Source of the DNA: an uncultured Alphaproteobacteria bacterium
GTDB lineage: Bacteria > Pseudomonadota > Alphaproteobacteria > Geminicoccales > Geminicoccaceae
Assembly (NCBI GenBank): GCA_937926445.1
Contig: CALBAK010000006.1
Location: forward strand, 62,001 to 126,000
Direction of reading: 5' to 3'
Length of the DNA: 64,000 nucleotides
The notes below the pieces were generated by a model, which saw only the letters and a program-made list of their open reading frames with translations, searched no databases and was not told the DNA's origin. A program made the position numbers and the translations under genes. Within the stretch, counting starts at the first letter, position 1. Each line of letters begins with the position of its first letter. This document shows, piece after piece, positions 54,510 through 63,900 of this stretch.

Positions 54510-55321
54510 GCCGTCCTCCGAAGGAGCCAGTTGACGAAGCTCTTCTTGGGCGGCGTGGTGAACCGGAGCTCGACCGTCTCGCCCACGAGCCGCCGGACCG
54601 CGTCCATGTAGGCCTGGCCCGCGATCGACTTGGGCTCGAGCACGACGGGCATACCGAGGTTCGAGCACTGCAGGACGAGATCGTCCTGCGGGATCACACC
54701 CAGCACCGGAATCGCGAGGATCTCGAGCACGTCCTCGAGCTTCAACATTTCGCCACGCGCCACCCGATCGAGATCGTAGCGGGTCAGCAGGAGATGCTGC
54801 TTCATGGGCGGTTCGCCCTTCTCGGCGCGCCGCGACTTCGAATTGAGAATGCCGAGGATGCGGTCGCTGTCGCGGACCGAGCTCACCTCCGGATTCGTAA
54901 CCACGATCGCCTCGTCAGCGAAGTAGAGCGCCATATAGGCGCCCTTCTCGATCCCCGCCGGGCTGTCGCAGATGACGTAGTCGAAGTCCTGGCGGAGTTC
55001 CTCGATCACGCGCTCGACGCCTTCCCGTGACAAGGCGTCCTTGTCCCGCGTCTGCGACGTCGGCAGGATGTAGAGGCCTTCGACTCGCTTGTCCTTGATG
55101 AGCGCCTGGTTGAGTCGAATGCCGTCGTTGATGACGTTGATGAAGTCGAAAACGACCCGGCGCTCGACCCCCATGATCAGGTCGAGGTTGCGCAAGCCGA
55201 CGTCGAAGTCGATCACGCAGACTTTCTTGCCTTTCATGGCGAGACCGGCGGCGATAGCCGCAGCGCTGGTGGTCTTGCCGACCCCGCCCTTGCCCGACGT
55301 GACGACGATGACCTGCGACAA
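54506..55321 (-). CDS. minD: Septum site-determining ATPase MinD
   Basis: A 271-residue ParA-like ATPase: deviant Walker A VVTSGKGGVGKTTSAAA, VIDFDVGLRNLDLIMG (switch I), YVICDSPAGIEKGA (Walker B), and the C-terminal membrane-targeting amphipathic helix FVNWLLRRTA. The start is TTG 55321 after a strong GGAGGAGG site; there is no ATG near. It recruits MinC to the membrane. Confidence 0.96.
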   Translation of the reverse strand: MSQVIVVTSGKGGVGKTTSAAAIAAGLAMKGKKVCVIDFDVGLRNLDLIMGVERRVVFDFINVINDGIRLNQALIKDKRVEGLYILPTSQTRDKDALSREGVERVIEELRQDFDYVICDSPAGIEKGAYMALYFADEAIVVTNPEVSSVRDSDRILGILNSKSRRAEKGEPPMKQHLLLTRYDLDRVARGEMLKLEDVLEILAIPVLGVIPQDDLVLQCSNLGMPVVLEPKSIAGQAYMDAVRRLVGETVELRFTTPPKKSFVNWLLRRTA

Positions 55322-55365
55322 GAGCCTCCTCCCGGGCAATCGGTGAGACGGGTGCGCCACCCGCC

Positions 55366-56112
55366 TCAGGGAACCGGTCCGATCGACAGCCGCTCGCTGT
55401 CGCACCAGACCCGCACGCGCCTGCCGCGCAGCCGCGGGTCGACGTCCTCGCTCACAAGGTAGACGCCGGCGATCGAGACGAGCTCGGCTTCGAGCTGGTC
55501 GCAGAAGATCATCGCCCGCTCGTCGCCATTCGCCCCGGCGAACGCTCGACCGCGAAGCGGCCCGTAGACGTGGATGTGACCGGCGGCCACGAGCTCCGCA
55601 CCGTGACTGACCGGGGCCAGCACCGTGAGATCGCCGTTCGGGCAGTGCACCTGCTGGCCACCGCGCACCGGCTCGGCGATCACGAGACCGGCACCTCGGG
55701 GTTGCGGTACCGAGGGGCGGCCGCGCACGAGCTCCGGGCGGACCGATGCGTTGCCGGTCGCGGGCCGACCGCCGGCGGCGAGGACCGCGAGGCCGGCGCT
55801 TCGCGCCGCCGCCTGCCAGGCCGGCCCACCATTCTGCAGGCCCACGGGCACGAGGCGGAGCCGGCGCAGCTCGGCAGCGAACCCCTCGAGGTCGATCGGG
55901 GCGCTGTCGGCGACGGGTGCCACGTCGATGATCACCGGCGCGTCGCGATAAAAGTCCGGATTGTACGCGATCTTGTCGCGCAAGAGAGGGAAGAGATCGG
56001 GATCGGCCGGCGCGATCAGGCGGAGGCTGAGCAGCGTCTGCACCGAGCCCCGGAGCTGGAAGGGCGCGGGTCTCGGATCGGGGGCAGTCGTCACGGTCGC
56101 GGGGCGTTCCAC
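55366..56112 (-). CDS. minC: Septum site-determining protein MinC
   Basis: A 248-residue FtsZ inhibitor: the N-terminal domain has FQLRGSVQTLLSLRL and APIDLEGFAAELRRLRLVPVG. The C-terminal beta-helix has VRGGQQVHCPNGDLTVLAPV, AELVAAGHIHVYGPLRGRA and FAGANGDERAMIFC. The order minC-minD-minE on one strand and the 44-base gap to minD are standard. Confidence 0.95.
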   Translation of the reverse strand: MERPATVTTAPDPRPAPFQLRGSVQTLLSLRLIAPADPDLFPLLRDKIAYNPDFYRDAPVIIDVAPVADSAPIDLEGFAAELRRLRLVPVGLQNGGPAWQAAARSAGLAVLAAGGRPATGNASVRPELVRGRPSVPQPRGAGLVIAEPVRGGQQVHCPNGDLTVLAPVSHGAELVAAGHIHVYGPLRGRAFAGANGDERAMIFCDQLEAELVSIAGVYLVSEDVDPRLRGRRVRVWCDSERLSIGPVP

Positions 56113-56251
56113 CGTGTCGCTTCTTTCCGGCCGGCGTGGGCAAGCGAACGTCGGGCGGCGCGAGTGCCGGACCGGACGGCGGTCTCGACCCGGCCTCCTC
56201 GATCCGCTGCTTCTAGCCGAATTTCCTCGATTGACAAGCCGAAGGCTGCGG

Positions 56252-57592
56252 TCACCCCGCGGTTGCGATCCACTGGTCGAGCACGCGCAGCGCTCGCTCC
56301 GCGAGCGCCCGCTTCCGGCCGGCCTTGGGCACAGCGGCCTCGAGCGGCGGAAACAGGCCGAAATTGACGTTCATCGGCTGGTAGCTGTCGGCCCGGGCGC
56401 CGCCGGTGACGTGCGCCAGGAGGGCGCCGTGGGCGGTCTCGGCGGGCGGTGGAACCGGTTCGCGGCCAGCGAGCTCGGCGGTCCAGAATCGCCCGGCGAG
56501 GAGACCGAGGGCGGCACTCTCGACATAGCCCTCGCAGCCCGTGATCTGCCCGGCGAAGCGGATCCAGGGCATGGGTTTGAAGCGCAGGGTCCGGTCCAAC
56601 AAGCGCGGGCCGTTGATGAACGTGTTGCGATGCAGTCCACCTAGCCGGGCGAACTCGGCCCCCTCGAGCCCGGGTATCGTCCGGAAAACACGGACCTGCT
56701 CGCCGTGTTTGAGCTTGGTCTGGAAGCCCACCATGTTCCAGAGCGTGCCGAGGGCGTTGTCCTGCCGGAGCTGGACTACCGCCCAGGGCCGTTTCCCGGT
56801 CCGCGGGTCGGTGAGCCCGACGGGCTTCATCGGCCCGAAGCGAAGGGTGTCACGGCCTCGCTCCGCCATCACCTCGATCGGCAGGCAACCCTCGAAATAG
56901 GGCGTCTCTCTCTCCCAATCGCGGAACTCGGCCTTCTCGGCGGCCAGGAGCGCGTCCACGAAGGCTTCGTACTCGTCCCTCTCGAGCGGGCAGTTGATGT
57001 AATCCGAGCCGGTGCCGCCCGGTCCCGCTTCGTCCCAGCGCGACTGCATCCAGGCCTTCGAGAAATCGATTGAATCTCGGTAGACGATCGGCGCGATGGC
57101 ATCGAAGAAGGCGAGCTCTCGCTCGCCGCCGCGCCGACGGATGTCCTCGGCCAGCGCGGTGTGGGTGAGCGGGCCCGTCGCCACGATCGTCGGTCCCTCG
57201 TCCTGCGACGGTAGCCGCTCCACCACGCGCCGCTCGACGGTAACGAGCGGATGATTGAGGAGCGCCTCGCTGACCGCCTGGGAGAAGGCCTCGCGGTCGA
57301 CGGCGAGAGCGCTGCCGGCGGGAACCTTGTGGCGGTCACCCATCGCCATCACGAGCGAGCCGAGCCGCCGCATCTCCTCGTGCAACAGGCCGACCGCGTT
57401 GCCGAACGTGTCGTCGGAGCGGAACGAGTTCGAGCAGACGAGCTCGGCCAGGCGGTCGGTCTTGTGCGCCGGCGTGGGCACCACCGGCCGCATCTCGACG
57501 AGCCGCACCGCAATTCCCGCTCGGGCGAGTTGCCAGGCGGCCTCGGACCCCGCCAGACCGCCGCCGATGATCGTGACCCTTGGCGCCGTCAC
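56252..57592 (-). CDS. trmFO: Methylenetetrahydrofolate-tRNA-(uracil-5-)-methyltransferase TrmFO
   Basis: A 446-residue flavoprotein that makes m5U54 in tRNA using methylenetetrahydrofolate. The FAD motif is [18 protein letters not shown] at the N terminus; [28 protein letters not shown] contains the conserved cysteine region, and [11 protein letters not shown] and [14 protein letters not shown] are diagnostic. It is smaller than MnmG, which rules that enzyme out. It is 139 bases upstream of minC on the same strand. Confidence 0.95.
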   Translation of the reverse strand: MTAPRVTIIGGGLAGSEAAWQLARAGIAVRLVEMRPVVPTPAHKTDRLAELVCSNSFRSDDTFGNAVGLLHEEMRRLGSLVMAMGDRHKVPAGSALAVDREAFSQAVSEALLNHPLVTVERRVVERLPSQDEGPTIVATGPLTHTALAEDIRRRGGERELAFFDAIAPIVYRDSIDFSKAWMQSRWDEAGPGGTGSDYINCPLERDEYEAFVDALLAAEKAEFRDWERETPYFEGCLPIEVMAERGRDTLRFGPMKPVGLTDPRTGKRPWAVVQLRQDNALGTLWNMVGFQTKLKHGEQVRVFRTIPGLEGAEFARLGGLHRNTFINGPRLLDRTLRFKPMPWIRFAGQITGCEGYVESAALGLLAGRFWTAELAGREPVPPPAETAHGALLAHVTGGARADSYQPMNVNFGLFPPLEAAVPKAGRKRALAERALRVLDQWIATAG

Positions 57593-57812
57593 TGCCGATG
57601 CCGCCCTCGTGTCGTCTCCTGCCCGGCACAGATTGGAGCCCGATGCGCCGATTGCCAGACGGCGCTGGCGTCATCCGATCGTACGATCTCCTCGCGTTTT
57701 TCGACACGAAGGCAACATCGCGCGTGACGCCCGTCACCTCTCGGAAACCAGATCCGGCGATCCTCGGCCCGTGACGGGCGAGCGACCCATCCCTTCTCCG
57801 CGGAAGGCGTCC

Positions 57813-57923
57813 ATGACCAGAAGCGTGCGTCTCTCCCGCAGGCTCAAAGAGCGGCTCCTCGTGGCCGTTCTGCTCGACGGCTCGCTGGTCGTGGCGCTCG
57901 CGAGCAATCTGCTCCTCCTCTGA
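57813..57923 (+). CDS. Possible small membrane protein
   Basis: A 36-residue frame: basic N terminus (MTRSVRLSRRLKERL) and a short hydrophobic helix (LVAVLLDGSLVVALASNLLLL). The ATG is preceded by GGAAGG at good spacing. No family is recognised and the length is short, so it may be chance. Confidence 0.3.
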   Translation: MTRSVRLSRRLKERLLVAVLLDGSLVVALASNLLLL

Positions 57924-57945
57924 TATCGAGACCGAAGCACCCGGG

Positions 57946-58341
57946 TCAGTCCGGAGACCACGGTCCGGCGGCCAGGACCGCCTCCTCCGCACCGGGCCAA
58001 GGCGGCATGGTGACGAGCACGACGTCGAGCGGAGTCTCGCCGAGATTGCGGAACTGGAACACCGTCCCGGTCGGGATGCTCAGAGCGACCCCCGGGCGCA
58101 GCGGGACGATTTCCTCGCGATCGCCCTGGCGTCGCCAGATTTCGCCGGTTCCGCCGATCACGTACCAGAGTTCCTCGACGGTGCGATGGACAACGGCCTT
58201 CGACGTTTTGCCGGGCAGCAGTCTCGCGTGAACCATGCTGCCCCGCGCGAGCTGTGGAAGGATGCGGATCTCGGACCCATCCGGCGCGATCGTGTCGGCG
58301 GCGTCCGGCAGGCTACTGGTCGCAAAGTAGAGATCCGGCAT
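57946..58341 (-). CDS. Cupin-domain protein
   Basis: A 131-residue single cupin. Motif 1 is VVHRTVEELWYVIGGTGEIW (two-His/Glu-like pattern, HRTVEE) and motif 2 is GVALSIPTGTVFQFRNLGETPLDV, in which the second-motif His is replaced by Thr/Phe. The fold suits metal or small-ligand binding; the activity is unknown. Confidence 0.8.
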   Translation of the reverse strand: MPDLYFATSSLPDAADTIAPDGSEIRILPQLARGSMVHARLLPGKTSKAVVHRTVEELWYVIGGTGEIWRRQGDREEIVPLRPGVALSIPTGTVFQFRNLGETPLDVVLVTMPPWPGAEEAVLAAGPWSPD

Positions 58342-58389
58342 CCGCTCCTCACTCCGGTTACGGAGCGAGGATCGGTTCGAAGTACGGCC

Positions 58390-58485
58390 TCAGGCAAGCC
58401 CCGAGAGCAGGAACAGAACAGCGACGACGATCCAGCCGGCGAAGGCCTGGCCCGGTCGGTGGGCCTGAAGCTCCTCGTCCCGCAT
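58390..58485 (-). CDS. Small single-helix membrane protein
   Basis: A 31-residue frame (MRDEELQAHRPGQAFAGWIV...) with one hydrophobic helix (WIVVAVLFLLSGLA). ATG 58485 follows a strong GGAAGGGG site. It lies just upstream of the cupin gene on the same strand. No family is recognised. Confidence 0.4.
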   Translation of the reverse strand: MRDEELQAHRPGQAFAGWIVVAVLFLLSGLA

Positions 58486-58551
58486 GAAACCCCTTCCGTG
58501 TCGACGAGATACCATGCTGCGCGGCCGTGACGCGCGACGCAGTGTCGCGGA

Positions 58552-59416
58552 TCACCGTCGCGCGGCGGTCACGAGGAGAAGCCCCGCGAGATCACCGGCG
58601 GTCGGTCGCTCGCCGAGGAGGGCGGTCGGGCCGAGCACCCCCACGGCGGGCACCAGGAAGGTGCCGAGCGTGGCGACGCCTACCGGCAGGCGGGGCAGGA
58701 TCGCGAACGAGAGTAGGCAGGCGAGCGCCTGGGCCAGGATCACGTGGTAGGCGGGCGCTGCTGCGGTGATCGGCAGGAGCGGGCCGGGCCGTGGCAGGCC
58801 CTCGAAGGCGAGCGTGCCGACGCCGGCCGCCGCCGCACCGATCACGAGCTGCCAGGCGGCGACCGTGAGTGCCGGGGCATCCAGGGGCCAGCGCTTGGTG
58901 ACGACCGAGCCGGCCGCCAAGCTCATCCCGCCCAGGAGCGCCCAGAGAAGGCCGATCGTCAGGGCCTCGACCCGCAACAGCGGCAGCCCTAGTGCCACGA
59001 GACCGCCGAGGCCGAGGCCGGGGCCCGACAGGCGACGCCGGTCCGGCCGCTCGCCGAGCACGGGCCAAGCGAGCAGGGCCGTCCAAACCGACATCGTGAA
59101 GGCCGCGATCGCGGTCCGCTACGTCGCCGCATGGAGCTGGGCGAACGCCAGCAGCACGTTGAAGGCGGCGAGTTGGAGGAGGCCACTGGCCACGAGCCGC
59201 GGCCAGTGCGCCCGCGGCACCGCGAGCGGCCGGCCGGTGGCGAGCGCGGCGGCGAGCAGGCAGGCACAGCCTAGCGGCCGCCATGCCGGTGGTCCGCAGC
59301 GTCCAGGGCGGGATCTCGACCAGGCAGAGCCGCACCGTCGGCCAGTTGAGGCCCCAGAGCACGCCCAGGAGCGGAACGGCCAGGACGGCGCCGCGGCTGC
59401 CGGCGGTCGTGCTCAC
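58552..59416 (-). pseudogene. EamA-family exporter, disrupted by a frameshift and a stop
   Basis: The start GTG 59416 overlaps the upstream acetyltransferase stop as GTGA, and the first helix reads VLAVPLLGVLWGLNWPTVRL. Around 59262-59281 the frame shifts, and the second frame reads LLAAALATGRPLAVPRAHWP and LQLAAFNVLLAFAQLHAAT. An in-frame TAG at 59121-59119 follows, then RTAIAAFTMSVWTALLAWPVLGE and the rest of a ten-helix drug/metabolite transporter ending at 58552. Both lesions fall inside conserved helices. A short protein could restart at the ATG in AFTMSVW, but would lack half the helices. Family substrates are metabolites or drugs. Confidence 0.8.
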
Positions 59417-60054
59417 CGACCGGCCGCGAGCTGGCCGCGGCTCGCCTCGAGGCTCCGGCGCTGTCGCCCGTGCGGCCCGAGGTCGGAGGGATCGAGCCAG
59501 GCGCGGAACGCTGCGTCCACCCGCGGCCAGTGGCGGTCGAGCAGGGCGAACCACGCGGTGTCGTGGTTCCGTCCCTCCATCACCATGTGCTGGCGGAAGA
59601 TCCCCTCGAAGCCTAAACCCGGGCGGAGGGCGGCCCGCCGCGAGCGCTCGTTCTGCGCGTCGCACTTCCACTCGAGCCGGCGGTAGCCGAGCTCGTCGAA
59701 GGCCCGCCGCGCCAGGAGCGCCATCGCCTCGGTCGCCGCCGCGGTGCGCTGCAGCCCGACGCCGGGCCAGATGTTGCCGATCTCGATCACCCCGTGCGCG
59801 GGCGTGATCCGCATGAAGCTCGCCATGCCGCGCGGTATCCCGTCGGGCTCGCTGACGATCGCGAGGAAGAGCGGATCCTCGGAGGCCGGCAGCGGGTCGA
59901 GCCAGGCGCGGAACGCTGCCCCCGAGCCGAACGGCCCGACCGCAATCCAGTCCCAGAGCCGCGGGTCCGCCCCCGGCCCCTCGGCCGCCCGGGAGAGCGC
60001 CGCTCCGTGCCGTGCCGGCTCGACCGGCTCCAGCCGCGCGAGCCGCCCCCGCAT
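59413..60054 (-). CDS. GNAT-family acetyltransferase (RimJ/RimL-like)
   Basis: A 213-residue protein: RGRLARLEPVEPARHGAAL, WDWIAVGPF, MRITPAHGVIEIGNIWPGV (acceptor strand), QRTAAATEAMALLARRAF (acetyl-CoA pyrophosphate loop region) and YRRLEWKCDAQNERSRRAA. This is the pattern of the ribosomal-protein-acetyltransferase-like group often annotated near permeases. ATG 60054 was chosen; GTG 60072 is possible. Its stop overlaps the EamA start. Confidence 0.85.
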   Translation of the reverse strand: MRGRLARLEPVEPARHGAALSRAAEGPGADPRLWDWIAVGPFGSGAAFRAWLDPLPASEDPLFLAIVSEPDGIPRGMASFMRITPAHGVIEIGNIWPGVGLQRTAAATEAMALLARRAFDELGYRRLEWKCDAQNERSRRAALRPGLGFEGIFRQHMVMEGRNHDTAWFALLDRHWPRVDAAFRAWLDPSDLGPHGRQRRSLEASRGQLAAGR

Positions 60055-60213
60055 CGCCGTCCGCGGCGGCACCGGCCGCGCCGTTTAGCGGCAAAGTCGG
60101 TCTTCCACCCGGTGCGCCTCCACCCCGTTTCCGGCCCGAGTTTGGGCTTTCTGCGCGGGAACCGGAAGGGTCGATGCCGATGGAGCCTCGGCTGCGAGCA
60201 CCTCGCCCAAGTC

Positions 60214-60936
60214 TCAGCGCATCGGTCGCGCCGGTCCGGCCGTGTAAACGACCACGCGCTCCCGGCTCGAATCCATGAACCGATCGACCCCACCCGAGAG
60301 CCACAGCAGATGCACCCACGGGTCGGATTTCCCGCCGCACTCGATCCAGAGCTCCCGGTCGTGAAAGTCGCCGCGGCGTACTCGTAGCTTGCGCGGGTCG
60401 ATCGGAAAGAGCCACAAATCCGTGCCAGCGGGGGTGCCGGCTTCTCTGATCCGTTTCCGCAGACTCTCGACCTGCTCCCCTCTCGTGATCGGTTCCGCGC
60501 CGGGCACCCGCTCGGGATCCCGGTACCGGAGCTCGATGACCGCGGCCCAATCGGTCGCCCCGGCGACCGCGCTCAGAAACGCCGCAGTGGCTCGCCGATT
60601 GGGCTCGCCCTCGGCCAGGTAGGGGTCGCGAAGGACCCAACGCTCCGCTCTTTCGATGCCAGCCTCGCGGACAATACGGCTTGGATCCCGGGGCTGGTCG
60701 GGCTCCAAGCGCCAGGTTCTCGGCGCTGCCGAAGGCATGAACCGTTCGGCGTCAAGATGCCGCCATGTCGAGAACCAAGTATCGAGGTGTCGCAGCATAC
60801 CCTCGAATGCGAGAGCGATCTCCGCAACCTCCGAGGCGAGCCACCCGCCGAACAGCGGAGGAGCGGGTCGACGAGCGAGCCAAATCCCGTGCCCGACCGC
60901 TACGGCACAAGGATACCAGCCACTCTCGAACGTGCA
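60214..60936 (-). pseudogene. MIT_C/phospholipase-D-like module following the DUF1998 helicase remnant
   Basis: The frame is the same as that of the DUF1998 remnant upstream and is separated from it only by TAA at 60939-60937. No start codon lies between the TAA and ATG 60798, yet the intervening 46 codons read like protein (GWYPCAVAVGHGIW, FGGWLASEVAEIALAFEGML). From 60798 the 194 residues include ERWVLRDPYLAE, VIELRYRDPERV, a long alpha-helix EQVESLRKRIREAG, LRVRRGDFHDREL and WLSGGVDRFMDSSRERVVV. These resemble the HDR-containing phospholipase-D-like fold seen in MIT_C domains. Fold assignment is by eye. Either a separate small gene starting at 60798 or the tail of a giant fused protein. 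Confidence 0.55.
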
Positions 60937-63900
60937 TTAGCTCGGTATCTCACAGAGCGACAACAGTCCTCGGCGCAGCTCGTGCGACAGAGCTTCGACG
61001 AGGGAGCGGGTGGCCGGATCTTGATTGTCATAGAAGCGAAGCGGCCCGTCCAGACCGATGAGGACTTCGCGTCCAGGTGTGGCAATGCCGCGAAGGAAAC
61101 CGAGTACAGCCGCCCTATCGTCGTGCTCGAGGTCCGCGTCGGTTTCCACGAGCCGACCAGCCCCGATCCACACCCGGGTGGCCCCTTGGAGCCCCTGGCG
61201 TAAGCCGTCGAGGGTCGGTTCGGGCCATGGGCGAGTACCGAGACGAGCAAAGGCCTGCGTCGTCTCGTCGTCACGGTCGATCGATCGGAGCCAAGCCAGC
61301 ACCGCTCGCCGGTCAAAAAGGTGCCGCTGTCGTGGGTTGGTGTGGTCGAACAGGCATCGCCGACACCTTCTGTCACAGAAGGGGCAGTCCAGCCGGCGCT
61401 GGGGTGCCTCGAGTACGATGCGCAAGAGCCGTTCGCGACCGATCCGGTGAGGTTGCCCGGCCCCTCCCGCAAGTTGATCGCAAAGGACAATATCCGGTGC
61501 ATTACCGCGAAGCCGCCAAGTTCCACGCAGCTCCTGTAGATCGAGCTCCAAAAAAAACGTCGCTATCGTGAGTCGTAAATGGTCCAGAAGCGTCAGGAGA
61601 AAGCCCGTCCTTCGGGCCTCGGCGTCTTCTCATGAAAATAATGGCAAGGGGATGGCGAAGCGGATCTGGCAAGCGTCTGTGCTCTTGACGAGGCCGAGAT
61701 CGACTAAATTACTGAGTTTCGTCGAATGGCAGCGCTCGCCGCGGCGAGGATCGACATGCTCCGCTTCTCGGCCGGAGACGAGTCGTCGCAACGCGAGGGC
61801 ACGACGCGCGTACTCGCAGGCTGGACACCGTAGATAGCCGAAGCCCCTCGGGTCACGATTGACGACGAAGAGCTCTCCCCTCCTACGACGATCCGGGTGC
61901 CGCGCCGTCGGGTGCGCGAGGCTTACACCGGCGACATCGGTCGGCTGGAAAGCACCCTCCGGAGCCAAAGCCGGGAGCCGTGCCTCTTCGCTCACGGTTG
62001 CCCGCAGCCGGCGTGCGCTCGGATCTCGCCTTCGGGCTGGTCGGCGGAAGTAACGAAACCACACCGTTTCAAAAATCGTCGACTCGCCTCCGTTAGCTTC
62101 TCACCACAATTGGAGCAGTGTGTGGGGGCTTCGACCTCGAACAAATGGCCATGGCCGTGAGTGCATTGTCAGCAAATGTGATAGAGTTGTTATTGCTCGT
62201 ACTCGGCCCGATAACGGGCGATGCTGCTACTCGTCCGGATCCTCCCGGCCGCGACGACCTCAGCACCCGGAGCATATTCGGAGATGGCGAGCTGCGCTTC
62301 CCTGACCAGGTCGATCTCCTGGCCCGCCGCGAGATGGGCATAGTCGGGTCGCCGCGCGATGGACGGTCGCGTCGAGATTTCGAGGCGAACCGTATCGACC
62401 GGCAAGCTGTAACTCGGCACGAGACCGGATCGAACGAAAAGGTCGACGAGCTTCTGCATCTGAAAATAGTCGCGAATTCGCGTGCTCATGGCCAAGGCGA
62501 GCCGATCGTCTTCGGCGGTTCTCGCGTCGATGCGGCGGCGCTCGAAGTCGGCGAGCCGGTCGCAATGTTCCTCGAGGAACGTCAGAAAACGCTCGCTGAA
62601 CGCGCGAGCGAGTTCCTCCCGGAAAGGCCGGCGCCTCGGCTTCGGGAGAAGGCCGATCTCTCCCGCGGAGCGACCCGGCCCGGGCGATGGCTGCGCGCCC
62701 CGGCTCGCTTTCGAGCCAGGCCCACAGCTTGTCCGGGAGCGCTCCCGCAGCCTCTCGGGCCGGAACGTCACCCCATAGATCCTTGAGAGTGGGGGCGTTG
62801 CGAGCTGTCTGACCGAGTGCGGTGCCCACAAACTCCGCCAGCAGAATGGAGAATTGGTGACGGCGGAAGAACGGGTCGTTGTCGAGCCGGAGGCTCGGCG
62901 GAGCAGCTTTCCCCGCGAGATAGGCATCGAAATCGCGGAAACACGCGTGGTCGAAGTTCTCGCCCCGGACCATCGTGACGACCAGCGGAGCAGCCGGAGC
63001 GCGGCGTCCTGCCCGACCGACGCGCTGTTGGTAATTGGCGATGCCGGGTGGGACGTTGGCGTTCATGACGGCCTCGAGCTCCCCCGGATCGACCCCGAGT
63101 TCCATCGTCGTCGTGCAGGTCGAGAGACTGATCAGCCGTCGCGGAACTTGGCCTCGATCCGTTCTCGCGGTTTTATTTCTATTGCAGCCGTATGCTCGCG
63201 GGCGATCCCCGATAGCGGATGGCTTTTCCGGTAGACGTGCCGGTACACGTGGACGTGATGGTTGTCGTGCGCTCGCTGCTCCCGCTCTGGCTCGTCGACT
63301 GGGACGAACGCGCGGAAACAACGGTCGGCGCTGCAACTGCCGGCGAGAGAGACGAGCTGCTCAAGGCAGCAATGCGTGTAGCGCCACTGCGTCCGTCGCC
63401 GGGCCTCAAGCCAACGAAGCTTGTCGAGGGCGCGCACATGACCGCGTCTGCCACCGAACACGTCCGAGGGAACGAGGAGCCCGATTTGCGGGTGCGAGGC
63501 CGCACACCGCAGGCTCTCGAGCACCGCGCGGGCCTCGTTCTGCGGAAGACCGAGTGCCGTCCCTCGTCGCTCACTTCTGCGGTCTCGTCGGCATCGATGC
63601 GATGCGCTTCGTTCTCGAGTAGCAGCTGCACCCGCTCGCTTCGAGGCTCGGGCGACGAGTAAAAGCGGGTGCCCCTTCGCCACAGCTAGACGAACGGTGC
63701 CCCGCAATTCCTGTACGTCAACAGCAACCGGAAACGATCCTGCTCGGCCCCGGCGGAGCACCGGGCGCGGAGCTCGATCACGCCCTCGCCCTATTGCTGT
63801 CGAAGCTTGCAGACGACCGCCTCGATGCCAGACACGGCGAGATGGAAACGGGCCGGCAAGAGCGAAAAGCCCCCGCCGGCCGGGCGAGCCGATATGCCCA

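Noticed and set aside
58592-60640. Minus-strand 682-codon frame
   Set aside because: Overlaps the acetyltransferase and EamA genes; only a short stretch (the first EamA helix) is genuine protein sequence.
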